A stretch of 64,000 bases of DNA from Aquisphaera giovannonii (GTDB lineage: Bacteria; Planctomycetota; Planctomycetia; Isosphaerales; Isosphaeraceae): positions 4,960,001-5,024,000 of the forward strand of contig NZ_CP042997.1 in the NCBI RefSeq assembly GCF_008087625.1, read 5' to 3'. The notes beneath the pieces are model-generated. The model saw only the letters and a program-made list of their open reading frames with translations. It did no database searches and was not told where the DNA came from. A program made the position numbers and the translations under genes. Numbering within the stretch: the stretch's first letter is position 1; each line of letters begins with the position of its first letter. Below, one piece after another: positions 43,612 to 52,800 of the stretch.

Positions 43612-45066
43612 TCAGCGGTGGGACGCGGCACGGTGGTGGCGGCCCGCCGAGCGGCCGTTGGCGGCCTCCTCCGCGGCGGCCTCCCCGTCCGGCTCGTCGG
43701 CCATGGACACCCTGAACGGCAGGTAGGCCCGGTCGCGGACGATGTTCCCGGCGCGGCGCACGAGCAGCGGCCCGAAGATCGGGTTGGCGTCGTGCTTGAG
43801 CTTCAGCAGGTCGAGCATCCGCTGGAAGAGGGCCGGGATGTTCGCCCCGGCGCGGAGCGCGGACATGGTCGCGGCCGCCACCATGTGGGCGGCGTAGATC
43901 TTGCTGGGCAGGTCCGTCGGCGTCGGGTTGGCCGTGGTGAGCGAATTCGTGAGCCGCTGGACGATCGACTCGTCCGAGTCCCGCCAGTTCTGGATCTCGC
44001 CCAGCGCGTGCATCTCCAGGCTGGGCATGGGCGTGGTGACGATCGCCCTGGACACGATCTCGGCGGACTTCCGGGCCACGGCGGCGGTGACCTTCGTCCC
44101 CGCCAGGCGGATCGTCGCCAGGTCCTTCTCGGTCTCGCCCTCGATGACGTCGGCCCAGTCGCCGGCGCCGGCGAACTCGAGCTGGCGGACCGTGGCGGCG
44201 GCGAGGAAGCCGCGGACGATGTCGGCGGGGTGCGGGTCCTGGTCGGGCCCGATCGTCCGCAGCTTCGCGGGGTTGCCGAACGCCGCGTTCAGGCCGCGGA
44301 AGAAGGCGACCAGGCCGATGCCCGCGGCCGGGCCCATGTTGAGGATCCCGAAGACGTCCGACGCGGTCTCGTCGATCCGGTCGGCCCAGTAGCCGGCCAG
44401 GCCCGCGGTGCTGTTGTCCTGCTGGAGCGCCGCGCGGACCGCGCCGCTGACCTGCGCCAGCAGGCCGGTGTCGGCGTGGAGGATGTCGTGACCGGACGTC
44501 TCGTGCGCCAGGGCCGGCCACGCCATCAGGCCGCGGCGGGCGTTCGCCGGCGGCAGGTTCACGACGGCCACCTTCAGGCCGAAGGTCTTCGTCGCGTCGG
44601 CCGGCCAGGTGTACGGCCCGGACGCCGGCTCGCCGAACTTCACCAGCGGCGGGTCCACCTCCAGGTCCGGCGGGTTCACGCCGCGGCGGTCCTCGGCGCT
44701 CAGGAAGCCGTCGTAGAGGTCGGCCACGACCTCCGCGAACGAGCCCAGGGCCTTGCCCTCGAACCGCTCGCCGCGCTGCAGCAGGGCCTGCGCGATGTCG
44801 AGCATCAGCCGGCCCGTCCCCTCGAGCGCCTGGTCGCGGAGGAGCACGCTCATGAAGCCGCTCTCCCCGATGCTGTCCAGCGTCGCGACGAACGGGTCGA
44901 AGGCCACCTGCTGGTAGAGCGGGGAGAACCGCGACCGGACGGCCATGAGCCGCCCCCTCAGGTTGTGGTAGTCGGTCGGGTCCGGCGGGCCCGGATCCTG
45001 GTCGAGCCCGGCGAGCCGGGCGTCCTCGATGCAAGCCGCGAGGTTGCTGATGTCGGGCTGGGCCAT
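43612..45066 (-). CDS. Putative zinc metallopeptidase-like protein with HEXXGH signature
   Basis: A 484-residue protein with no signal peptide. I do not recognise the family. It contains H188-E-T-S-G-H193-D, followed 39 residues later by D232-E-T-A-S-D237. Dipeptidyl peptidase III (family M49) uses the same pair, HELLGH and EECRAE/D, to hold zinc, about 50 residues apart. The surrounding helices (LMAWPALAHETSGHDILHAD, YWADRIDETASDVFGILNMG) would suit a gluzincin active site. Overall length and sequence are otherwise unlike DPP III, so homology is not shown. The C-terminal 30 residues are polar and low complexity. It starts 82 bases after the HAD gene; a GGAGCACC site lies before ATG 45066. 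Confidence 0.6.
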   Translation of the reverse strand: MAQPDISNLAACIEDARLAGLDQDPGPPDPTDYHNLRGRLMAVRSRFSPLYQQVAFDPFVATLDSIGESGFMSVLLRDQALEGTGRLMLDIAQALLQRGERFEGKALGSFAEVVADLYDGFLSAEDRRGVNPPDLEVDPPLVKFGEPASGPYTWPADATKTFGLKVAVVNLPPANARRGLMAWPALAHETSGHDILHADTGLLAQVSGAVRAALQQDNSTAGLAGYWADRIDETASDVFGILNMGPAAGIGLVAFFRGLNAAFGNPAKLRTIGPDQDPHPADIVRGFLAAATVRQLEFAGAGDWADVIEGETEKDLATIRLAGTKVTAAVARKSAEIVSRAIVTTPMPSLEMHALGEIQNWRDSDESIVQRLTNSLTTANPTPTDLPSKIYAAHMVAAATMSALRAGANIPALFQRMLDLLKLKHDANPIFGPLLVRRAGNIVRDRAYLPFRVSMADEPDGEAAAEEAANGRSAGRHHRAASHR

Positions 45067-45148
45067 CGTCGGTGCTCCTTGCTGAATTCCGGGTGGGCTG
45101 GGGGAGATGCGGGGCGAACGGGGGCGGGCAGGGCGGGGCCGCCCGCCG

Positions 45149-45577
45149 TCACGACGGCAGCTCGCGGCCGGGCGGCGAGGGCTTCAGGACCGCCTGCATG
45201 CCGGCCGCCATCGCGCCGAGGACCTCGATCAGATTCTCGCCGACGAAGAGGCAACGCTCCACCGGCACGCCGACCGCCGCCGCGGCGTGCGCGTAGATAT
45301 CCGGCTTCGGCTTGCCGGCGCCGCCGGGGACGTCGTGCTCCGACACGAACCCGGCGGCCTCGAAGAACCCGCCGAGGCCCGCGTCGTCCAGGAGGGCGCG
45401 GCCCTCGGCGTCGGTCAGCGGGCCGAGCGTCGTGATGACGCCCATCTTCAGCCCCATGTCGTCGCGGACCGATTCCAGCAGCCTCTTCGTGCTGGGGAAC
45501 GGCACGAGCTTGCCGGTGGCCGGATTCCGCTCGCCGAGCGTGCCCCCAATGTCGAAGAAGACGAAATCCACGGCCAT
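45149..45577 (-). CDS. HAD superfamily protein
   Basis: A 142-residue haloacid-dehalogenase-type protein starting MAVDFVFFDIGGTLGERN. Motif I is DIGGT, where phosphatases usually have D-x-D; the second Asp is replaced by Gly, so phosphatase activity is doubtful. Motif II is near VITTLG, the Lys in GKPKPDIY and motif IV in CLFVGENLIEVLGAMAAGM, the last with Glu for the usual Asp. It lacks a large cap domain. I chose ATG 45577 because homology begins there; the frame runs 18 residues further upstream without motif. It is the first gene of a leftward set with the metallopeptidase-like gene. Confidence 0.7.
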   Translation of the reverse strand: MAVDFVFFDIGGTLGERNPATGKLVPFPSTKRLLESVRDDMGLKMGVITTLGPLTDAEGRALLDDAGLGGFFEAAGFVSEHDVPGGAGKPKPDIYAHAAAAVGVPVERCLFVGENLIEVLGAMAAGMQAVLKPSPPGRELPS

Positions 45578-45886
45578 GATCGTCGCCCTGTAACGAGTGG
45601 ATGCGACCTCCATTTCGGCCGCCGGGAGCATGCCAGGGATGGGACGGGGCCGGCCGCGGGGGGATCCTCGACGACCCCCCGGCCGGCGGGATGACGGTAT
45701 CCCGCCCCGCCCGGGGGACGCGCCCTCGGGGGAGCGGGGGCCGATGCGCCGCCGATGCGGATCGGGAGGCCTCGCCCCGCCGCCGCGGCGCAGGTCCGCC
45801 TATGCCCTTCATCAAGGGAGGGAGCCGTTGGCCCGAAGCGCCCCGCCCCTTTTCCGGCCGCCGGCCCCGACCCGGCCGCGATCGGC
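45578..45886. other. Spacer with one long hairpin
   Basis: About 310 bases between two leftward genes. It contains an imperfect hairpin, arms at 45651-45663 and 45675-45685 (GGGGGG pairing with CCCCCC, flanked by CGGCC and GGCCG), that could end the DUF1304 transcript, although no T-run follows. No gene is supported on either strand. Confidence 0.4.
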
Positions 45887-46297
45887 CTACTCCACGCCCC
45901 TCGCCAGCAGGGCCGGGAGCCACGCCCCCAGGAGGGCGAGGAGGCCGGGCAGCGCCTGCTTGACCAGGAAGCCGGGCCGGTGGAACGTCGCATAGCCGAA
46001 GACGCCGGCCACCAGCGCCCAGGCGCCGAAGAACGTCGCGAGCTGCCGCCCCCACGCGGGATCCTGGAGCCGGAAGACGACCAGGGCCCAGGCCGCGCCG
46101 GCCGCGAGGGCCGCGTTGGAGAGCCCCTGATTGCGGCCCACCGCGGCGCAGGCCCTCGCAACCTCCGGCGGCATGCCGAGGACCTCGACCGCCGCCGCCT
46201 CCCAGTCGAAGATCTCCTTGTATGCGAACGCGGCGTGGACGATCGCGAGCAGCGCGAGCGCGGCGACCGGCAGCCAGGGCAGGAGCTCGGGACTCAC
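45887..46297 (-). CDS. DUF1304 membrane protein
   Basis: A 136-residue protein with four membrane helices, at about residues 7-27, 56-75, 85-103 and 112-130. The signature GRNQGLSNAALAAGAAWALV between helices 1 and 2 matches the NQG block of DUF1304, and the first helix is followed by KEIFDWEA. Function is unknown. It is a small integral membrane protein by itself, with 55 bases to the next gene upstream. Confidence 0.8.
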   Translation of the reverse strand: MSPELLPWLPVAALALLAIVHAAFAYKEIFDWEAAAVEVLGMPPEVARACAAVGRNQGLSNAALAAGAAWALVVFRLQDPAWGRQLATFFGAWALVAGVFGYATFHRPGFLVKQALPGLLALLGAWLPALLARGVE

Positions 46298-46352
46298 GGG
46301 GATCGTCCTCCGGGGTGGAGATGTGGGGCTCGTCGACTCGACCCGACGCGGG

Positions 46353-47039
46353 TCAGGGCCTCCCGACGGGGGGGAGGTGCGTCGTCAGCCAGGCGTCGGC
46401 CCTCGCCCGCGAGTCGGTGTCGGCCGGGCCGCCCGGGCGGAAGACGTGCCGGAAGCCGCCCTCCCAGTCGTCGTCGTACCCGTGGCGTTCGTTCGGGATC
46501 CCCGCGGCCGACAGGGCGCTGAGGAACGGGGCGGAGTTCGCGGCGACGGGGACGACCGGGTCGCGGTTGTTGTAGAAGACGATCGTCGGGGGGAACTTCG
46601 CGATGGCCCCGGTGGCGGCCGGGTCCAGCACGCCGTAGAAGTCCGCGAAGGCCCCGACGGCCCCGGCCGGGGACGCGGCGATGTACGACATCGCGATGCC
46701 CCCGCCCAGCGAGAAGCCGACCAGGCCGAGGCGGGTCATGTCCGCGTCGGGGCGAGTCGAAAGGTGGTCGAGGGCGGCCCGGAGCGTCGGCACGTGGGGT
46801 GCAATGCTCACCTCGGCCGGCGTCGTGCCCCCCGGGAAATAGCCCGGCAACGCGGCGAGGTAGCCGAGCGCCGCGATCTCCTCGGCGAAGTCGCGGAGCG
46901 GGGCCCCGAAGGGGGGCCGCAGCCCGGTCGTCCCGTGGATGAGGACGACGACGGGATATCGCTTCCCGCCGGCCGGCGCGGGGGCGATGTCGATGTCGAA
47001 GGATGCACCGGCCGGGGTCTTGAAGGTCTCGCGGATCAT
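46353..47039 (-). CDS. Dienelactone hydrolase family protein
   Basis: A 228-residue alpha/beta hydrolase starting MIRETFKTPAGASFDIDIAP. Seen: oxyanion strand VVVLIHGTTGLRPPFGAPLR, nucleophile elbow GLVGFSLGGGIAM with Ser at about 119 (dienelactone hydrolases have Cys there), Asp in NNRDPVVPV, and His in GFRHVF or near it. A carboxylesterase-like activity on small substrates is likely; no pathway neighbours are seen. I chose ATG 47039 because the longer upstream frame is arginine-rich and holds the hairpin at 47086. Cytoplasmic. Confidence 0.82.
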   Translation of the reverse strand: MIRETFKTPAGASFDIDIAPAPAGGKRYPVVVLIHGTTGLRPPFGAPLRDFAEEIAALGYLAALPGYFPGGTTPAEVSIAPHVPTLRAALDHLSTRPDADMTRLGLVGFSLGGGIAMSYIAASPAGAVGAFADFYGVLDPAATGAIAKFPPTIVFYNNRDPVVPVAANSAPFLSALSAAGIPNERHGYDDDWEGGFRHVFRPGGPADTDSRARADAWLTTHLPPVGRP

Positions 47040-47085
47040 GGAGGCGGCTCCGTGTTGGCGAATCGGTCCCCGGAGGTAGGATGCA

Positions 47086-47117
47086 CTCCCGCCCCGATTC
47101 GGAAATCGGGGCGGGAG
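47086..47117 (-). terminator. Hairpin between two leftward genes, possible terminator
   Basis: A perfect 14-bp stem (CTCCCGCCCCGATT at 47086-47099 with 47104-47117) and a 4-base loop lie 35 bases beyond the stop of the secreted hypothetical gene. No T-run follows on the minus strand, so it may act only as a roadblock or RNA-stability element. Confidence 0.45.
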
Positions 47118-47151
47118 CGACGCCCGCATGGGGCCGGTCGAATGCCCCCGG

Positions 47152-47727
47152 TCAATGCCCCCGCCGGTAGACGAGCGAGCCCTCGCCGGACCAGATGTAG
47201 CCGACCGGGTCCATGGCCCCGAACTCGAAGGGCTGGGTCACGGCGGTCATGATGAAGCTCCCCCCGGTGACCTTCGCGAACCGCCCGGTGCACAGGGCGG
47301 GGATGGGGTTGAACTCCGCGACGAAGACCGCCACGAACAGGCCCTCGCGCGTCGGATGGAGCGTCACCTCGCCCGGCCTGGCCGCGCCGTTGGAGGTGTC
47401 GCCGTAGGTGAAGGCCAGCCGGTCCCCGTTGGCGGCGACGAACACGAACGGCCGGGCGCTGTCGAAGTCGGCCGTGCCGTCGGCGTGGAATTCGAGGACC
47501 TGGAAGGCCCCCTCGCCGTAATACCTCCCCAGCTCCGTGGCCTGGCCGACCGCGAAGTGGCGGGACGCGACGTCCGGCACGACGGGGAGGTACTCCGCGA
47601 CCCCGCCGCCGACGACCTTGAACGGCTTGACGACCTGCGCGTGCGCGGGGGATCCCGCCAGGGAGAGCCCCGCGACCAGCAGGACGAGGGGGGACGCGGC
47701 GGCGATGCGACGAATCGGGTGGAGCAT
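47152..47727 (-). CDS. Secreted hypothetical protein
   Basis: A 191-residue protein with a clear Sec signal peptide: basic start MLHPIRRIA, core SPLVLLVAGLSLAG, cleavage likely after SPAHA (about residue 30). The mature part is beta-rich (QVLEFHADGTADFDSARPFV, GEVTLHPTREGLFVAVFVAE) with one Cys and ends VGYIWSGEGSLVYRRGH. I recognise no family; a small lipocalin-like or jelly-roll domain is conceivable. It is flanked by a hairpin downstream and by repeat DNA upstream. Confidence 0.7.
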   Translation of the reverse strand: MLHPIRRIAAASPLVLLVAGLSLAGSPAHAQVVKPFKVVGGGVAEYLPVVPDVASRHFAVGQATELGRYYGEGAFQVLEFHADGTADFDSARPFVFVAANGDRLAFTYGDTSNGAARPGEVTLHPTREGLFVAVFVAEFNPIPALCTGRFAKVTGGSFIMTAVTQPFEFGAMDPVGYIWSGEGSLVYRRGH

Positions 47728-47854
47728 GAGTGAACCTCGATGTCCGCGCGGCGTGTGAGGCCGGCCCCGCGCCGCGGACGAGCCGCCGGGGCCGGCCGAT
47801 GAGGGACGGGCATCCCTCGGGACGAAGATGGGCTCCTGGCCGGCCTCGATGCCT

Positions 47855-48065
47855 CCCGGGTGGCTGTGGCGGAGCGGAGCGACGCCACGGGATCGCCCCG
47901 GCGACGAGTCCGGCTCGGACTCGCTCCGACAGCCTTCGGTCCGGAGGAGGGCCGGATCCGCTTCCCCTTACGAAGGGGGGATACAGGGGGGTGCCTTCGA
48001 TCGCCCCGGCCCGGACCATGCAACCCCTCCAGCTCTCCTTGGCAAGGGGGAGAGCCGGACTCGCC
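47855..48065. repeat. Mixed repeat cluster (half GTGGCTGTGGCGG element plus two palindromes)
   Basis: Within the 400-base gap upstream of the secreted hypothetical gene lie a half element (GGGTGGCTGTGGCGGAGCGG then GCGACGCCACGGGATCG) at about 47858-47905, and two palindromes of the CCCCTTACGAAGGGG family (about 47967-47987, and a weak one CTCTCCTTGGCAAGGGGGAG at about 48033-48053). Two families that occur separately elsewhere are side by side here. No gene is supported. Confidence 0.6.
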
Positions 48066-48131
48066 TCGCCTTTTCCGGGGCAACGTGCATGCGTCTCAGC
48101 TCATGGGAGGGGCCCCGAGCCCGCTCGAGAT

Positions 48132-48878
48132 TCAGGCCGTCACGGGGCCCGATCCGCCTCGGCGACGGGATCGGGCGAGGGAGAGCCCGACCGCCGCCAT
48201 CGCGATCCCGCCCAGGCAGAACGCCGACGGCTCGGGCACGGCCGAGACGTAGATCGCGCCGTTGGTCGTGTAGCCGACGAGGAACCCGTTGGCCGGGTCG
48301 CCGTAATAGATCGGGTTCCGGTCGGTCGCCGAGCCCTGGAGGGTCGTCGCCGTCCGCGGGGGCAGGCCGTCGAGGGTCGCGGCCAGGGCGTAGACCCCGC
48401 CGGTCTCCAGGATGGTGCCGTCGGCGAGCTTGAAGAGGAACCGGTCGAGGTACGCCGTGTAGTCCCCGCTCGCGAAGCTCGACGGGTCGCCCGAGGCGAA
48501 CCCGGGGTCGGTCGGATCCTGGACGACGTTCTCGATCATCCCGTGGAAGCTCCCCCCGCCCAGCGGCGCCCCGGTGCCGAACGTGTAGCTCCCCAGCCCG
48601 GCATACGACCCGCTGAACAGCGAGTCGCCGCCCGCGAACTCGATCGTGCTCCCCACCTGGGCCTGGCGGTGGATCGTGAAGTAGCCGACCCCCGAGAGCC
48701 CGTACAGCGTGAACTCCGGCCCCGGGTTGAACGCCGTCCCGCCGAGGATCGTCACGTCCTGGACCGCCGTCCCATGGAACGTCGTATCCCCCGCGACGAT
48801 GGGCGCGGCCCGGGCGGATGCGGGGAGGCACATCGGGAGGGCGGCGAGCAGGAGCAGGCAGGCTCGGGAGCATCTCAT
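48132..48878 (-). CDS. PEP-CTERM sorting domain protein
   Basis: A 248-residue exported protein. The signal peptide is MRCSRACLLLLAALPMCLPA with cleavage near SARA-AP. The middle is a beta-rich Gly/Ser/Thr domain (DTTFHGTAVQDVTILGGTAF, FASGDPSSFASGDYTAYLDR). The C-terminus is a PEP-CTERM anchor: VPEPSAFCLGG, a short hydrophobic helix, then ARSRRRGG. Such proteins are cut by an exosortase (EpsH family) and linked to extracellular polymer; no exosortase is in the window. I chose ATG 48878 as the start because the signal peptide begins there. A second such protein ends the window. Confidence 0.85.
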   Translation of the reverse strand: MRCSRACLLLLAALPMCLPASARAAPIVAGDTTFHGTAVQDVTILGGTAFNPGPEFTLYGLSGVGYFTIHRQAQVGSTIEFAGGDSLFSGSYAGLGSYTFGTGAPLGGGSFHGMIENVVQDPTDPGFASGDPSSFASGDYTAYLDRFLFKLADGTILETGGVYALAATLDGLPPRTATTLQGSATDRNPIYYGDPANGFLVGYTTNGAIYVSAVPEPSAFCLGGIAMAAVGLSLARSRRRGGSGPVTA

Positions 48879-49228
48879 GGCGGGCTCTCTCGTTGAGGGA
48901 TGGAAGCGCGGCATCGGCCGAGTTCCCGGCGTGACCCCTCCGGGGGGCGTGTCGGCCCGCGGCGGGTGCGCGTGAGCGACGCGGCGGGGTTACTCCGAGG
49001 GGCCCCCGGGCCGGCGGCATCGCGGGACGGCTCCGCCCCTTCCCGGAGCGGGGGGCACACGGGCGATCCTGCTCGCCCCGCGGAAAGGTCACGACGATCC
49101 GGAAACATTCCGGCGCAACTCCCCGAGCCGATCCGCACGAAGGGGGTTGGCACGGGGCGGTGAAATTCTGTAAAAGACATGTGACGGCGACGCACCCTTC
49201 GGCAGGATTCCCATTGGCGGGCCCGCGG
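48879..49228. other. Divergent spacer between the PEP-CTERM gene and the sigma factor
   Basis: About 350 bases. The part up to 49080 holds nothing I can support. From 49085 on the sequence becomes less GC-rich and contains GGAAACATTCCGG at about 49099-49111, which resembles an ECF-type -35 (GGAAC), though no clear partner follows. The promoter at 49147 is listed separately. Confidence 0.4.
49147..49174 (+). promoter_or_regulatory. Promoter for the sigma factor-kinase unit
   Basis: TTGGCA at 49147-49152, 16 bases, TGTAAA at 49169-49174. Transcription would start near 49181, which makes ATG 49229 a natural start for the sigma factor and rules against GTG 49160. Confidence 0.5.
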
Positions 49229-49873
49229 ATGGAATCAGCACCTCCCGACGATCCGGGCGGCGGGGAGGAGGAACGGCTACTCCGCGAGGCCGCGCGCGGC
49301 GACCAGGAGGCGCTGCGGAGGCTGCTGGAGGGGCACCGGGGGAGGCTCAGGCGGATGGTCGCCCTGCGGCTCGACTCCAGGCTGGCGGCGCGGGTGGACG
49401 CCTCCGACGTGGTCCAGGAGGCCATGCTCGACGCGGCGCGGAAGCTCGCGGACTACGAGCGGGAGCGGCCGCTGCCGCTCTACCCGTGGCTGCACCGGCT
49501 CGCCGCCGAGCGGCTGGCCGCGGCGCACCGGAAGCACCTCTGCAAGAACCGCAGCGTGGACCGGGAGCGCGCCGAGTGCGACTGCCGGGATCCCTCCGCC
49601 GCGCTCCTCGTGGACCAGCTCGTCGCCGGCGACACGACGCCCGGGCACCACATGCTCCGCGAGGAGCAGCGCCAGCGCGTCCGCGAGGCGCTCGGCCAGC
49701 TCGCCGCGACCGACCGCGAGGTCCTCGTGATGCGATACCTCGAGGACCTGACGTTCCCGGAGATCGCGGCCATCCTGGGCGTCTCCGAGGGCGCGGCCAA
49801 GATGCGGCACCTGCGGGCCATCGAGAAGGTCCGCTCGCTCCTCAAGGACGACGACTCGGGGCCGCTCCGGTGA
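49229..49873 (+). CDS. ECF RNA polymerase sigma factor
   Basis: A 214-residue sigma-70 family protein with regions 2 and 4 only. Region 2 is LLREAARGDQEALRRLLEGH, VDASDVVQEAMLDAARKL and YPWLHRLAAERLAAAHRKHL. Region 4 is LAATDREVLVMRYLEDLTFP then EIAAILGVSEGAAKMRHLRA, the helix-turn-helix. A short acidic and polar linker joins them. This long-linker type is common in planctomycetes beside Ser/Thr kinase genes. I chose ATG 49229 by the promoter at 49147; GTG 49160 is in frame. Its stop TGA (49871-49873) overlaps the GTG start of the kinase gene, so the two products should be made together and probably act together, the kinase perhaps controlling the sigma factor. Confidence 0.88.
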   Translation: MESAPPDDPGGGEEERLLREAARGDQEALRRLLEGHRGRLRRMVALRLDSRLAARVDASDVVQEAMLDAARKLADYERERPLPLYPWLHRLAAERLAAAHRKHLCKNRSVDRERAECDCRDPSAALLVDQLVAGDTTPGHHMLREEQRQRVREALGQLAATDREVLVMRYLEDLTFPEIAAILGVSEGAAKMRHLRAIEKVRSLLKDDDSGPLR

Positions 49874-52800
49874 TCGCGCGGGACGCCCTCCCCGGCGGGG
49901 AGGATCCCGAGCTCGCCGAGGTCGCCGCGGAGGCCGGCGAGCGGCTGAGGCGGGGCGAGGACGTGCGGCCGGAGGACTACCCGCGCCACGCCGAGGCCCT
50001 CCGCGACCTGCTGCCGACGCTCCGGATGATGGCCGGGATGCCCGCCCCGGCGGCGGGCCACTCGCCCTGGTTCGGCCGGCTCGGGGACTTCCGGCTGGTC
50101 CGCGAGGTCAGCCGCGGCGGCATGGGGATCGTCTACGAGGCGGTGCAGGAGTCGCTCGGACGCCGCGTCGCGCTGAAGGTCCTGCCCGACGCCGCGGCGC
50201 TGGACCCCAGGAGCCTCCGCCGGTTCCAGCTCGAGTCCCAGGCCGCCGCCAGCCTGGACCACCCCCACATCGTCCCCGTCTACGCGACCGGCTCCGCCGG
50301 CGGCATCCCCTACTACGCCATGCGGTTCATCGACGGCCGCGACCTGGCGAAGGTCCTCCGCGCCCTGCGCCGCGACGATCCGGGGGAGACCGAGGCCGGC
50401 CCCGCTCGGCCGACATCGGCCGCGCCGGCGTCCACGCTGGGGCCGTCGCGTGCCCGCGAGGCCGCCCGGCTGGCGAGGCAGGCCGCGGAGGCCCTGGACC
50501 ACGCCCACGCCGCCGACGTCCTGCACCGCGACGTCAAGCCCTCCAACCTCCTGATCGACGATGCCGGCGGCCTCTGGGTCGCCGACTTCGGCCTGGCGCG
50601 GATCCGCGGCGGGCTCGACCTCACCCACACCGGCGACGCCCTGGGCACCCCCCGCTACATGAGCCCGGAGCAGGCCGCCGGCCGACGCGAGCCGCTCGAC
50701 GGCCGGTCCGACATCTACTCGCTGGGCGCCACGCTCTACGAGATGCTCACCCTCCGCCCCGCCTTCCCCGGCGACGACCGCATCGACGTCCTGCGGCGGA
50801 TCGCCCAGGAGGAGCCCCCCCGGCCGCGGTCCATCGACCCGACCATCCCCGTGGACCTGGAGACGATCGTCCTGAAGGCCATGGCCAAGTCGCGGCGGGA
50901 CCGGTACGCCACCGCCGCCGACCTCGCCGCGGACCTCGGCCGGTTCCTCGACGACCGCCCGATCCTCGCCCGCCGCCCCGGCCTGGCCGACCACCTCGCC
51001 AAGTGGACGCGGCGGAACCGGCGGCTCGTCCTGGGCGCCGCGGCCGCGCTCGCCCTCGTGCTGGCCGCCGCCGCCCTCGGCGCCGCGCGGTACATCAGCT
51101 GGCTCCGGCGGCACGAGGCCGTCCTCCAGGACGCCGTCGGCCTGGCCGGCCGGAACGCCGCGGAGGCGGAGCGGCTCGCCCTGGAGGCCGACCGCCAGCG
51201 CCGGCTGGCCCAGCGGCACTACCTCGCGGCCCAGTTGCGCCTGGCCCAGCAGGCCGTCGACGCGGGCGACCCCGAGGTCGCGCAGGAGCTCCTCGACGCC
51301 GTCACGCCCGCACCGGGCCCCGAGGGCTCCGGCCGCTTCGCCTGGGGCTACCTCCGCGCGCTCGCCCGCCGCGAGGTCGTCCGCCTGCCGGAGCTGGACA
51401 CGCCGATCCACGGCATGTCCCTGTCCCGGGACGGCCGCACGGTCGCGACCAACCAGGGCGACGCGACGCTCGCGATCTGGGACCTGCCCGCCGAGCGGAT
51501 CCGCCTCACGATCGCCGAGCCCGGGATGATGTACCGCGAGCCCCACCTCACCGGCGACGGCCGGATCCTGGTCGCCCCCATGATGCCGACCCCGCACCGG
51601 GACGAGCACACGCTGGGCCTCTGGGACGCGACCACGGGGGAGCTCCGGGCGATCCGACGGGCCGGACACCCGGCCCCCTTCGGGGTCCAGGAGCTGCTGA
51701 ACCGGGTGCACTTCCTGGCCGGCGAGCGGCTCGTCGCCCACGTGCTGGACGACGGGAAGGGCAGGGCGTCCCTCCGGATCTGGGCCCTCGACCCGGACCC
51801 CGCGAAGGCCCTCCCCCTGGTCGCCCTCGACGACGTCCGGGCGGCGGCCTTCGCGCCCGAGGGCCGGCTGTTCGCCACCCTCGAGGGGGGCGGCCTGAGG
51901 CTCCGCGACGCCTCGACCGGCGCCGTCGCCCGCGAGGCGGCGGCCGGGCCCGGCGCCCCCGGCCCGCTGGCCATCTCCCCCGACGGCCGGCTCCTCGCCG
52001 CGTGCTCGGGCGACGGGCGGGTCGTCGTCCGCGGCGTGGACCGCCTGGACGAACGCGCCCGATACGACCCCGGCGCCCCCGTCGTCGAGCCGAGATTCGA
52101 CCCGACGGGCAGGATCCTCGCGTTGGTCGCCGAGGGCGGGAAGGTCCACCTCTGGGACTGGGCCGCCGGCCGGTCCCGCGTCGCGATCCCCGACGACCTC
52201 GATCGCGCCCGCGACCGGGTGCGCCTGGCCTTCTCGCCCGACGGGCGCCGGTTCGCGACGCAGGCGCACGGCGATCCGGGCGGGGAAATGCCGCTCCTCG
52301 TCTGGGACGCGGAGTCGGGCCGCCGGCTCGGCGCGTTGCCTTACGGCGATCGCGGCGCCCCGGAATACCACCTCTTCGCCCCCGACGGCCGCTCCCTCGT
52401 CCTCGACCTGGGCCGGTCGCCGAAGATCTGGCGATTCGACCCGCCCCCCGAGCCGCCCCAGCCGGCCGGTCACCGGGACGAGGCGTGGGCCCTCGCCTTC
52501 TCGCCGGACGGCTCGCTCCTGGCGACCGGGAGCGACGACGACCGCAACCCCGAGAAGGTCAGCATCAAGCTCTGGGAACCGGCCACCGGCCGGCTCGTCC
52601 GCGGGTGGTACGCCGGCGAGGGGACGGTCGCGGCGCTCGCCTTCTCGCCCGACGGCAGGACGCTCGTATCCGGCCACCTCCTGCCCGGGAGGAACCTGCG
52701 GGCCTGGGACGTCTCGACCGGGCGGCTCCTGCGGGCGCACGCGGGCCACCCCCAGCGGGTCCGCGCCGTGGCCGTCGCGCCGGACGGCCGGACGGTCGTC

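Noticed and set aside
49160-49228. GTG 49160 as the start of the sigma factor
   Set aside because: It lies within the likely promoter (TTGGCA at 49147, TGTAAA at 49169), and the extra 23 residues (MKFCKRHVTATHPSAGF) do not resemble sigma N-termini.
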